NCBI GenBank assembly: GCA_964481655.1
Contig: CAYZVO010000010.1
Coordinates: forward strand, 12,835-76,834
Direction of reading: 5' to 3'
Source of the DNA: CALDOK01 sp964481655
Lineage (GTDB): Bacteria; Myxococcota_A; UBA796; JAFGLY01
Length of the DNA stretch: 64,000 nucleotides
In this document: piece by piece, positions 37,001 to 44,945 of the stretch
Numbering within the stretch: the first letter of the stretch is position 1
How the letters are laid out: each line of letters opens with the position of its first letter
Notes under the pieces: model-generated
Databases searched by the model: none
Seen by the model: only the letters and a program-made list of their open reading frames with translations
Told to the model about the DNA's origin: nothing
Program-made: the position numbers and the translations under genes

Positions 37001-38416
37001 TCACCCCCCAAACAACTCCGACCTGCCCACGACATCCTCCCCATCCTCCTCCAACCACCACAACACACCACCGACCACCACAGTCGGCTCCGCCGTACCC
37101 TCGTCGAAGCAGATCTCGTCTGACACCCGCAGCTCGTGGCTGGCCACATCCAGCCCGCCCAGTAGCTCCGCGGGCCCTTGCCAGAGTCGCCCGATGACCT
37201 GACCGTCGGCGCTCGCACCGAGGGGGTCGAGCCATAGATCCTCGTGGAGCAGCTCGAAGACGTCGTTGTCGGCGTGGTAGCGGTAGAGGCCTTGCTCGTA
37301 GGCGCCGATGGTGACGGCGTCGGGAGCATCCCACTCCACCTCGGCTTGTATCACCTGTATCACCACGCCCCCGGGGGCGGGCGCCATGCCGTTGTCCATG
37401 GCGACCAGGGGGTCGGGGCCGATGCGGGGGAGGGGGATCGAACGCGCGGCGCCGGTGGCGAGCTCGATGGCCTGGATAGCGCCCCCAGACAGCCAGGAGG
37501 CCGTGGAGGGGCGGAAGTAGAGCCAGCCGTCGCTCACGTGACCGTGGCTGGGGGGCCGGACCTCGGGGGCGATCTCGTCGATCGCCCAGGACTGCGGGTC
37601 CACCACGAAGGTGGACTTGGCGTCGGCGTGGTCGACGGTGAAGACCGCCTGGGTTCCGCCGGACAGCCCGACCCAGTCCACGGTCGGGGCTGGAGCGGAC
37701 CAGATGACCTCCCAGACGCCGGTCTCTGGCTCGGCCAGGACGACGCGCCACCCCCACTTGACGCTGTTTCGGACCACGATGGCGATGTCGTCTCCCGCTG
37801 CGACGGCGTAGCCCCAGCTCCAGTGGTCCTCGAAGATGCCCTCGAGCCGGAGACCAGGACCTGGCGTGAGCCCCAGCGGGCCGTCGTAGGGCGGCTGTGC
37901 GCCGGGGTAGACGAGTTCGTCGAGAAAGCGGGTCTCGGCGCTCGGCTCGTCGATGCCGCAGGCGGCCTCGGCTTGTTGTTGCCACTCGGTGTCCGGTGGC
38001 CCGTAGCGACACAGCTCGGCGAACGCGTAGGCGCGCTCTTCACGGTCGCCCTCGAACAGCTCGGGCGCGTGGGACGACAGATCCGCCTGCCAGTCCAGCG
38101 CCCCGCACAGCAGCCAGTACAGGTCGCTGTAGGGGTCGGCGCCAGCGGGGTGCTTCGCGACCAGCACCCCGTCCTCGCGCCACAGGGAGCCGCGTCCACC
38201 GTCGCCCTCGACGACCTCGAGCGCGTCGAGGCAGAGCCCCTCGCTCGGCGTCCAGTCCAGGAAGTCCAGGGTGCGCTGCTCCAGTGCGTACAGCTCGAGC
38301 TCACTCAGCGTGCCCGTGGTGTCGATGATGTCGAGACCGTCGTAGCCCTTGCACGGGTCACAGGCCGCCACGGCGGACGCGATGCAGACCAGGGCCAGGG
38401 CTCGGCGCTCCCTCAT
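37001..38416 (-). CDS. Large lipoprotein, possible beta-propeller
   Basis: 471 residues with lipobox ASAVAAC and no other membrane segment. The second half has repeated beta-strand units (GWRVVLAEPETGVWEVIWSA; HVSDGWLYFRPSTASWLSGG; EQGLYRYHADNDVFELLHED), suggesting a propeller; the first half is helical. No catalytic site recognised. ATG 38,416 has a TATGCT box ending 6 nt before it and no Shine-Dalgarno, as in several genes here. The upstream transglycosylase gene on the same strand ends 24 bp before it, so it could also be co-transcribed. Confidence 0.7.
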   Translation of the reverse strand: MRERRALALVCIASAVAACDPCKGYDGLDIIDTTGTLSELELYALEQRTLDFLDWTPSEGLCLDALEVVEGDGGRGSLWREDGVLVAKHPAGADPYSDLYWLLCGALDWQADLSSHAPELFEGDREERAYAFAELCRYGPPDTEWQQQAEAACGIDEPSAETRFLDELVYPGAQPPYDGPLGLTPGPGLRLEGIFEDHWSWGYAVAAGDDIAIVVRNSVKWGWRVVLAEPETGVWEVIWSAPAPTVDWVGLSGGTQAVFTVDHADAKSTFVVDPQSWAIDEIAPEVRPPSHGHVSDGWLYFRPSTASWLSGGAIQAIELATGAARSIPLPRIGPDPLVAMDNGMAPAPGGVVIQVIQAEVEWDAPDAVTIGAYEQGLYRYHADNDVFELLHEDLWLDPLGASADGQVIGRLWQGPAELLGGLDVASHELRVSDEICFDEGTAEPTVVVGGVLWWLEEDGEDVVGRSELFGG

Positions 38417-38440
38417 GGTGGGAGCATAGCACGAGGGTCG

Positions 38441-40528
38441 TTATTCCCCGTACGCCCGGTGATACTGCAGCAGATACCCCAACACACGGCGCACGTATCG
38501 CCGGGTCTCGCTGTAGGGGATGTCCTCGGCCCAGGCGTCCAGCTCCAGCTCGCCCTCGACCCGGCCCAGCCAGCGGTCCACGGAGTCCATGCCGCCGTTG
38601 TAGCCGGCGGCCACCAGGGGCAGGGTCTGGGCGTGGCCGGCGGCGGCGAAGTGCTCGTGCAGGCGGCGGAGTTCGTAGGTGCCGAGGCTGGCGTTGTAGG
38701 CGCCCTGATACAAGAGCGACGCGTCGTAGGGTGTGTCGGGGTAGCGGATGGCGTGCAGCTCGGCGCCCAGCTCGGGCATCACCTGCATCAGGCCCCGGGC
38801 GCCGGCCCAGGAGGTGACCCCGGGCTGCAGGGCGCTCTCGGCGGTCATGATGGCGTAGGGCAGGTAGGGGTCGAGGCCCGAGCCCTCGAGCACCTGGTTC
38901 ACCACGTCGGCGTGGGGGCGGGGCAGGCAGATCTCCCGGATCTGGGGATCGCTCGAGGCCTTGCTGCAGCTGACCTTGGCCAGCTTCTTGCCCCGGGGGA
39001 GCTCGCCGACCTCGAGCCGGCGCCGGCCCACGGCGATGCGGGGGGCGCGGTCGGCGCCGGCGGCGGCCGCCGCCACGGGCTCGAGGGCCTCGAGGGCCAG
39101 GTCGTACAGGCCCACGCCCATCAGGGCGTCGGCCACGATGGCCTCGGGGTGGGCGGCGACGAAGGCCTCGGGCAGGGCGGGGATGGGGGGCGCGGGCACG
39201 GCGGCGGGGCTGGCCAATGTGTCGGTGCGCTCCTGAGCGAACCAGGCCCTGCCGTTGGTGGGCCAGCGCTTCGCCAGGGACTGCAGTGCCGCGGCCTCGC
39301 CGTCGCCTCCGTTGGCCCGGGCCTTCCAGTAGGCGGCGCCGGGGGCCAGGGTTGACTTGGGGTGCTCGGAGACGAGGCGGGTCCAGGCCTTGACCGCCTC
39401 TGTGGGGTTGTCCTGCTTCCAGTGGCACCAGCCGATGAACCACAGGGCCTCGTCGGCGTGCTTCGATCCCGGGAAGCGCTCGAGGTGGGCCTCGAGCTCG
39501 GTGATGGTCACGTCCAGCAGCCCCTGGTCCAGCGCGGTGTAGCCGATCTTGAAGCTGGCGGTGTCGCCCTTGGAGTGGGTGGGGTAGCGCTGGTACAGGG
39601 CGGTGTAGAGGTTGATGGCGCCTTCGTAGTCGTCGGTGCGGTAGGTCGCGAGGGCGTGCTGGAAGAGGTTGGACGGGCCCACGGCCGCCGGGCTGCCCAG
39701 GCGCTGGTAGGACTCCACGGCGCAGGCGTAGTCGCGGCCGTCGAAGCAGGCGGAGGCCATGATCTTGGCGTCGGGCGGGGAGCCCCCACCGGCCTCGATC
39801 TCGCGGATGAGGGCCAGGGCGGCGCCGGCGTGGTTGGCGTCCATCAACACCTGGACCCGCTGCATGGCGTGGGAGCGGCCCTCGCCGGACGACAGGTCGG
39901 GCACGGGGGAGCCCAGGGCCGCCAGGCGCTCGGCGGCGTGGTCGGACCAGGGGCTGGCGGCGTGGCGGATCCAGGTGGCCCGGTAGGTGGTGATGGCCGG
40001 CTGGGTGTCCCCCCGCTGCTCGGCGGCGAAGGCCAGCCAGTAGCGGGCCTCGGGGCCCAGATCACCGTCGAGCAGGTTGCGCAGGTCGTCCCGGGCCGCC
40101 AGGCCTTCGCCCTGCGCCACCAGGGCCTTGTCCCGCATCATGCGCAGCTCTTCGGACAGCTCGGTGACGGGGCCCAGGCTGTCGATGACCTCGACGGCGC
40201 GGGCGGCGTCCTCGGGCTCGGGCAGGACGGCGGGGCCTTCGGTGGCCATGAGGATCTCGGCCTGCACCAGGGCCGGGTAGTGGGCCAGATCGCCGGCGTC
40301 GGCGGCGGCGGCCGCCCACTCGACGGCGCGGTCCTTGTCGCCGGTGCGCGCGGCGCAGCGGGCGCCCAGCAGCAGCTCGGCGGCGTCCAGGGTGTCGGGC
40401 CCCTCCGACTCCAGCATGGAGGTGACGCAGCCGCAGTCGCCGACCATGGCGGCGGCTTTCAGGGCGGAGGCGTCGAGGGTGGCGTGGGCGGGGAGGGCGA
40501 GCAGCAGGGGGAGTGCAGCGGGGAGCAT
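38441..40528 (-). CDS. Lytic transglycosylase (Slt70-like) with TPR-like superhelix
   Basis: 695-residue periplasmic murein lyase: signal peptide (MLPAALPLLLALPAHA), a long all-helical superhelix resembling Slt70's doughnut domain (TPR-like repeats such as FQHALATYRTDDYEGAINLY), and a C-terminal SLT domain. That domain has catalytic Glu in AIMTAESALQPGVTSWAGAR, then GLMQVMPELG and GYNGGMDSVDRW. It cleaves peptidoglycan glycan strands with 1,6-anhydro ring formation. Length and layout match soluble lytic transglycosylases. Upstream (40,564-40,591) is a heptanucleotide repeat. Confidence 0.92.
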   Translation of the reverse strand: MLPAALPLLLALPAHATLDASALKAAAMVGDCGCVTSMLESEGPDTLDAAELLLGARCAARTGDKDRAVEWAAAAADAGDLAHYPALVQAEILMATEGPAVLPEPEDAARAVEVIDSLGPVTELSEELRMMRDKALVAQGEGLAARDDLRNLLDGDLGPEARYWLAFAAEQRGDTQPAITTYRATWIRHAASPWSDHAAERLAALGSPVPDLSSGEGRSHAMQRVQVLMDANHAGAALALIREIEAGGGSPPDAKIMASACFDGRDYACAVESYQRLGSPAAVGPSNLFQHALATYRTDDYEGAINLYTALYQRYPTHSKGDTASFKIGYTALDQGLLDVTITELEAHLERFPGSKHADEALWFIGWCHWKQDNPTEAVKAWTRLVSEHPKSTLAPGAAYWKARANGGDGEAAALQSLAKRWPTNGRAWFAQERTDTLASPAAVPAPPIPALPEAFVAAHPEAIVADALMGVGLYDLALEALEPVAAAAAGADRAPRIAVGRRRLEVGELPRGKKLAKVSCSKASSDPQIREICLPRPHADVVNQVLEGSGLDPYLPYAIMTAESALQPGVTSWAGARGLMQVMPELGAELHAIRYPDTPYDASLLYQGAYNASLGTYELRRLHEHFAAAGHAQTLPLVAAGYNGGMDSVDRWLGRVEGELELDAWAEDIPYSETRRYVRRVLGYLLQYHRAYGE

Positions 40529-40563
40529 GGTGGGAGTCCGGAGCGCGGGGAGCGGGGAGGGGG

Positions 40564-40591
40564 GCCTACAGCCTACAGCCTACAGCCTACA
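40564..40591. repeat. Four tandem GCCTACA heptamers
   Basis: Perfect 4 x 7-bp tandem repeat between the transglycosylase start and the stop of the peptidase-barrel gene. Not a multiple of three. It lies in the 5' leader of the transglycosylase, so copy-number change could alter its promoter spacing. Confidence 0.8.
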
Positions 40592-40631
40592 GCTGTCCTC
40601 GGGAGCCGCTGGTTCGGGCGCGAAGGCGGGC

Positions 40632-43600
40632 TTAGAAGCTGGAACCCAGCTGGGCGTAGAAGCCGTCCATGGAGCCCGGTGCGTAGGCGTACTGGCCGTT
40701 GACGCCGAAGCCGTAGCCGAGGCGCGTGGTGAGCCCCAGGCCCCAGCCGAGCACCATGGACAGGCGCAGCTCGGCGCCCACGCCCACCAGGGTGGAGCTC
40801 AGCAGCGATCCCAGCTCGGCGCCGGAGGCGGGGAAGGCGTCGAAGGCGTAGCCGGCGTCGCAGTAGACCGCGCCGTGCAGGGTGCGGACGAACAGCGGCC
40901 AGGTGTTCCAGCCGCGGTCGATGCGCCAGATGGGGGCCCGGTACTCGACAGAGGTCAGGTAGTACAGGTCGCCGTAGCTGGCGCCCACCGGGAAACCGCG
41001 CAGGGAGCGGTACTCCTCGGGGAGCATGTAGGCGGAGCCCTCGCCGTAGGAGCCACCCAGGCGGAAGGAGCCGTAGCGGAGGTTGTCGCCCGAGGCGAGC
41101 CCGATGGCCAGCTTGGTGGCCAGCACGTGGTTGCCCACCCAGGGCAGGCTGGTGTACTCGCGCCACTCGGCGCTCAGCTGCGCTTGGTTGAAGGGCTGGT
41201 TCGTGCCGTCATCCGCGATGGTGTAGCCCCCCAGGGCCGCGCTGGTCACCTGCCCGACGATGGAGACGTTGCGCCCCTGCTCCGGCGAGATGCTGTGGGC
41301 GAAGCTGTGGGCCTCGGCGTAGCGCCAGCCGCCGCCGATGGCGGGGAGGAACCCGCGGGTGGGCAGGGTGCCGAGGTAGGTACCCTCGGGCAGCTCGTAG
41401 AGGTTCTGCCGCAGGGTGCCGTTGTAGCGGGCGAAGAGGTACTGGCGGCGCCCCAGCGGGTAGCTGGCCTGGGCCCAGGTCCGGGTGCGCTTGTCGTAGT
41501 AGTACAGCTCGGAGCGCTCGATGCCGGGGATGCTCGCCCCGCCTTCTTCCGGGGCTCCCGGGTCGGTGTAGATGGTGCCGTAGCGGATGGTCGAGACCGA
41601 GGCGCCCGCCTGCACGACGGTGCGCCAGCGGTTCAGCGTGATGGAGCCGCCGCCGCCCACGAACAGGTTGTCCGAGCGCAGGGTGAGGTAGCCGCTGTAG
41701 CCCCAGCGGCGCAGCACGTCGGCGCCGGAGGTGGAGAGGGTGCCCAGGGCGCCGTACTCGGCGATGTACAGGCCCGGGATCATGTACCGGGGGGGGAGCA
41801 GCGTGGGCAGCGGGTTGTAGCGACGCGTGGGGAATGGGAGCTCGGTGTCTTCGATCCCCGTCGCGCCAGTGGACTCCGTGGCTGCGGGGCCGCTGATTTC
41901 GGCGCTGATTTCGGCGCTGGGCTCGGGGACGAGCTGCCCATCGGTCCCACCTGCGAACGCCGGCTCTGGCCAGCCTTCCTCGCCGGGGAGGTTCAGGGTC
42001 ACGCGGGCGGGCTCGAGGGTGCCGAGCTCCTTCCACTGGCTGCGGTCGAGGGTCAGCAGGCGGATGTCGTGGCCGTTCTGTGTGAACTCGGAGAAGGCCA
42101 GGACGGCGCCGTCGGGGTGGACGTCGGGCTGGAACGCGCCGCCCAGGACGTTGGTGACCTGCCACAGCTGGGCGCTGTCCAGCTCGAGGGCGTAGATGTT
42201 CGAGATGCCGGTGCGGTCGGAGACGAAGAAGAGGGTCGAGCCGTCCGGATGCCAGGCGGGGTCCCGCTCCACGGCCATGTCGTCGGTGAGCCGGTGCAGC
42301 AGCTCGCCGTCGGGGCTGGCCAGCCACAGGTCGCGCTGGCCGTCGCGCCACATGGACAGGGCGATGCGCTCGCCGTCGGGGGAGAAGCGGGGGCTGGACA
42401 GCTGCACGTGGCCGACGTTGTCGGTCAGCTGTGTGCTCAGGCCCGCCACCCCGAAGCGCGCCAGGTTGGTGACCTGGGCCTCGTTGGTCACCGCGATCAG
42501 ATCCCGGCCGTCGGGCGAGAACTCCGGGTCCCGGGCCCGGGCCCGCTCGGTGATCATCTCGAGCGTCTCGCCCTCGAGGGTGTAGAGGTAGAGGTCCTCG
42601 AAGCTGTAGTAGACGTCGTAGGCGTGGGAGCTGGCGAAGGCGAAGGCGCCGCTGTCGGCTCGCCATGTGAAGCTGTGGGGCGAGGCCCGGTCGTAGAGCT
42701 TCTGGGGGTCCGAGCCGTCGGCGTTCGCCAGGAAGATGCCGGGGCCGAACTTGCGGTCGCTGCAGCCGTAGACCAGCAGCGCGCCGTCGGGGCTGAAGCG
42801 CGGGCCGGTGCAGCTGGCCTCGCCATCGGAGATCAGGGCGCTCTCGGTCACCCCCTCGGCCTCGACCCGGGCCTGCACGGCGGCGTAGCGCTCCTGCATG
42901 GAGGCCTTCCAGTCCTCGTAGTACGCCCGGTAGCTGCGGCCGTGGATGCGCTTGGCGGGCAGCCAGTAGGGGATGATCCAGCGGCCGTAGCCATGGATCC
43001 AGTCCCTCCAGGTGTCGTGGCCGCCTTGCTCGGCGATGTACTGCACGAAGTCCTGGCCGAAGAGGTAGCGCAGGTTTCCGTAGGGCGGGTCGGACTGGAA
43101 GCCGTCGAGGTTGCCCAGGGGAGGGAACTGGTCCTCGAGGGTGGTCATCCGCTTGATCATGTCGGCTTCGCTGGCCCGGCCGCGGCCGCCGGCGGTCAGC
43201 TCGGTCTCGGTCCAGGTGGCGATGCCCTCGGTGATCCAGCCCGGGGAGACCATGTTCATGCTGACGATGCGCCCGAACACCAGCCGCGCGACCCGGGGCA
43301 GGCCCTCGACGGTGTCCAGGTGCAGGATGTGGGTCAGCTCGTGGGTCAGGATCGAGCGGTTCCAGTCGTCGTAGTAGTTGAGCGTGGAGCGCTCGGTGGG
43401 GGCGGTGACGTAGATGACGATGGTGTTGACCGGCAGCGGGGTGGCGTAGCCGTTGGCGGAGTCGGTGTGGTCCACCAGCACCAGCTCGATGCGGCGCTTC
43501 GGATCGGTGCCCCAGCGCTCGATGAGGGTCTCGTAGATCTCGTCGCACATGCCGCCCATGTCGGCGGCGATGGGCTCGAGGCCCTGGTGGAAGGTGACCG

Positions 43601-43781
43601 TGAAGTGCTCGGTCTCCATGCTCTGCCAGCGCAGGGCCGGATCGTAGCTGGCGGCCTCGGCGACAGGGGTCGACCCCGGCAGCGGGGTGAGGGCGGTCAG
43701 CGCGATGGCGGCGGCGGTGAGCAGGGCGCGCGTGATGGGCAGGCGCGCCGAGGGGCGGGGCGTGGCCGGGGCTGGTCTCAA
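40632..43781 (-). CDS. Peptidase M1-like / TolB-propeller / outer-membrane beta-barrel fusion
   Basis: 1049-residue exported protein in three parts. After a signal peptide, a gluzincin domain has HELTH (147-151) with Glu148 and a second-ligand motif GWITEGIATWTE (Glu185), as in thermolysin/M1-type metallopeptidases. The middle (about 310-620) is a PD40/TolB-like propeller with repeated FSPDG units (PRFSPDGALLVYG, PEFSPDGRDLIAV). The last ~330 residues are beta-strands with alternating aromatics, ending YAQLGSSF with a terminal Phe, a BamA/Omp85-type barrel end. The barrel would anchor it in the outer membrane with the catalytic domain in the periplasm or outside. This combination occurs in a poorly studied family. 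Confidence 0.85.
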   Translation of the reverse strand: MRPAPATPRPSARLPITRALLTAAAIALTALTPLPGSTPVAEAASYDPALRWQSMETEHFTVTFHQGLEPIAADMGGMCDEIYETLIERWGTDPKRRIELVLVDHTDSANGYATPLPVNTIVIYVTAPTERSTLNYYDDWNRSILTHELTHILHLDTVEGLPRVARLVFGRIVSMNMVSPGWITEGIATWTETELTAGGRGRASEADMIKRMTTLEDQFPPLGNLDGFQSDPPYGNLRYLFGQDFVQYIAEQGGHDTWRDWIHGYGRWIIPYWLPAKRIHGRSYRAYYEDWKASMQERYAAVQARVEAEGVTESALISDGEASCTGPRFSPDGALLVYGCSDRKFGPGIFLANADGSDPQKLYDRASPHSFTWRADSGAFAFASSHAYDVYYSFEDLYLYTLEGETLEMITERARARDPEFSPDGRDLIAVTNEAQVTNLARFGVAGLSTQLTDNVGHVQLSSPRFSPDGERIALSMWRDGQRDLWLASPDGELLHRLTDDMAVERDPAWHPDGSTLFFVSDRTGISNIYALELDSAQLWQVTNVLGGAFQPDVHPDGAVLAFSEFTQNGHDIRLLTLDRSQWKELGTLEPARVTLNLPGEEGWPEPAFAGGTDGQLVPEPSAEISAEISGPAATESTGATGIEDTELPFPTRRYNPLPTLLPPRYMIPGLYIAEYGALGTLSTSGADVLRRWGYSGYLTLRSDNLFVGGGGSITLNRWRTVVQAGASVSTIRYGTIYTDPGAPEEGGASIPGIERSELYYYDKRTRTWAQASYPLGRRQYLFARYNGTLRQNLYELPEGTYLGTLPTRGFLPAIGGGWRYAEAHSFAHSISPEQGRNVSIVGQVTSAALGGYTIADDGTNQPFNQAQLSAEWREYTSLPWVGNHVLATKLAIGLASGDNLRYGSFRLGGSYGEGSAYMLPEEYRSLRGFPVGASYGDLYYLTSVEYRAPIWRIDRGWNTWPLFVRTLHGAVYCDAGYAFDAFPASGAELGSLLSSTLVGVGAELRLSMVLGWGLGLTTRLGYGFGVNGQYAYAPGSMDGFYAQLGSSF

Positions 43782-44036
43782 GGCGTCATCTCCGAGGGCC
43801 CATCATGCCCCATTCCGTCCGGCTTCGCCCGTGATGACGCGCACGCCCTGCTGGGCAGTTCGCACACTTTGGTGACGGAAATGAAAAATGTCCCGGGGAT
43901 GTGGCAACTCAGTGGGCGCGTTCTGCCACGTCGAGTATCATTCCGTCATCTCCGCCCCAGGGGCGGCGATCCGCAAGCTTTCCAGCAACATCGCGCCCTG
44001 TGCGCGCCCACGACCACCCCTACATGGGAGACGAAC
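43782..44036. other. Intergenic region upstream of the selenoprotein genes
   Basis: 255 bases that separate the divergent peptidase-barrel gene from the first selenoprotein gene and must contain both promoters. It is less GC-rich around 43,868-43,905 (TGACGGAAATGAAAAATG). A TATCAT box near 43,935 is a possible -10, but no clear -35 was found. No coding sequence. Confidence 0.4.
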
Positions 44037-44876
44037 GTGAAGCTCCACACCACCCTTCCGCTGCTGATGGCAGCGGGCCTCCTCGTCGCCTGCGGCGAGA
44101 AGGCCGACACCGGCGCCTCCGACATGGACGGCGACGGGCTCACCTACGAGGAAGAGCTCGATCTCGGCACCGACCCGACCATGGCCGACTCCGATGAGGA
44201 TGGCCTGGACGACGGTGAAGAGGCCGACTACGGCACCGACCCGCTCGTGGCCGACACCGACGGCGACACCTACCTCGACGGTGACGAGGTGGATGCCGGC
44301 ACCAACCCACTCTACGAGTACAGCCACACCTACACCGGTGGCTACAACGTGGGGTACTGCGACACGCCTCCCACCCCCACCGGCCCCACGGGCACCTGCA
44401 CGTTCAACCACGGCGGCAGCACCTACGAGTGGACCTGCTACCAGGTGGGCGATGTCCCCGAGAACTTCTCCCTGATCGACCAGTACGGCGAGTACGTGGA
44501 CCTGTACTCCTTCTGCGGTCAGCACATGTCCATCACCTCCGGGGCGTTCTGGTGACCCTCCTGTGCTTCTGAGGCCGGTTCGGCCCAGTCGGTTCAGGAC
44601 ACCTACGCGGATCAGGGTTTCCAGTACATCTCCCTCTGGACGGGCGACAACCAGGGCAACCCCCCGGATCAGTCCGACCTCGAGTCCTTCGCCAGCAGCA
44701 AGGGCATGGTCACGGTCCCCGCCCTCGGCTTCGCCAGCGCGGACACCAGCTTCCCCAACGGCCAGTCCTACTACTGGGAGCGGGACATGTACATCCCGAG
44801 CCACTACCAGGTGGACAGCACCATGACCATCGTGACGGCAGACTCCGGGTCCACCGACCCCGGCGGCTACCTGTAG
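44037..44876 (+). CDS. Predicted selenoprotein 1: lipoprotein with calcium-type repeats and Sec (U-x-x-C) thioredoxin-fold domain
   Basis: 279 residues if TGA 44,553-44,555 is read as selenocysteine. GTG 44,037 (GGGAGACGAAC leader) opens a lipoprotein signal with lipobox LLVAC (Cys19). Residues 29-95 are thrombospondin-type-3-like calcium repeats (DMDGDGLTYEEELDLGTDP, DSDEDGLDDGEEADYGTDP). From about 137 comes a TlpA/AhpC-like redoxin fold: VGDVPENFSLIDQYGEYVDL, then GAFW-U173-PSC176, followed by FQYISLWTG and MYIPSHYQV, where IP fits the cis-Pro. The frame stays open to TAG at 44,874 and is homologous to the next gene throughout. A SECIS-like hairpin follows the TGA. TGA as stop would give a redoxin truncated at its active site. 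Confidence 0.85.
44553..44588 (+). promoter_or_regulatory. Selenocysteine codon TGA and SECIS-like hairpin (gene 1)
   Basis: TGA at 44,553-44,555. The stem CTG(A)GGCCG / CGGCCCAG at 44,569-44,588 has one bulged A and an apical GTT (GGTTC if the last pair is open). The loop starts about 22 nt after the TGA, within the usual bacterial SECIS distance, and begins with G as required. Confidence 0.75.
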
Positions 44877-44898
44877 CGAGCGGACACCCATCACCACG

Positions 44899-44928
44899 AG
44901 GCCGGAGTCACCACTGTGGCTCCGGCCT
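44899..44928 (+). terminator. 13-bp hairpin between the two selenoprotein genes
   Basis: AGGCCGGAGTCAC pairs with GTGGCTCCGGCCT (one T-G wobble) around a CACT loop, 23 bp after the first stop. There is no T-run. It may be a terminator or attenuator, or stabilise the upstream mRNA. Confidence 0.6.
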
Positions 44929-44945
44929 TCGTACAGGAGAGCACC

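Noticed and set aside
44563..44826. Separate small gene after selenoprotein 1's TGA
   Set aside because: Different frame, no homology; the true continuation is in frame with the TGA.
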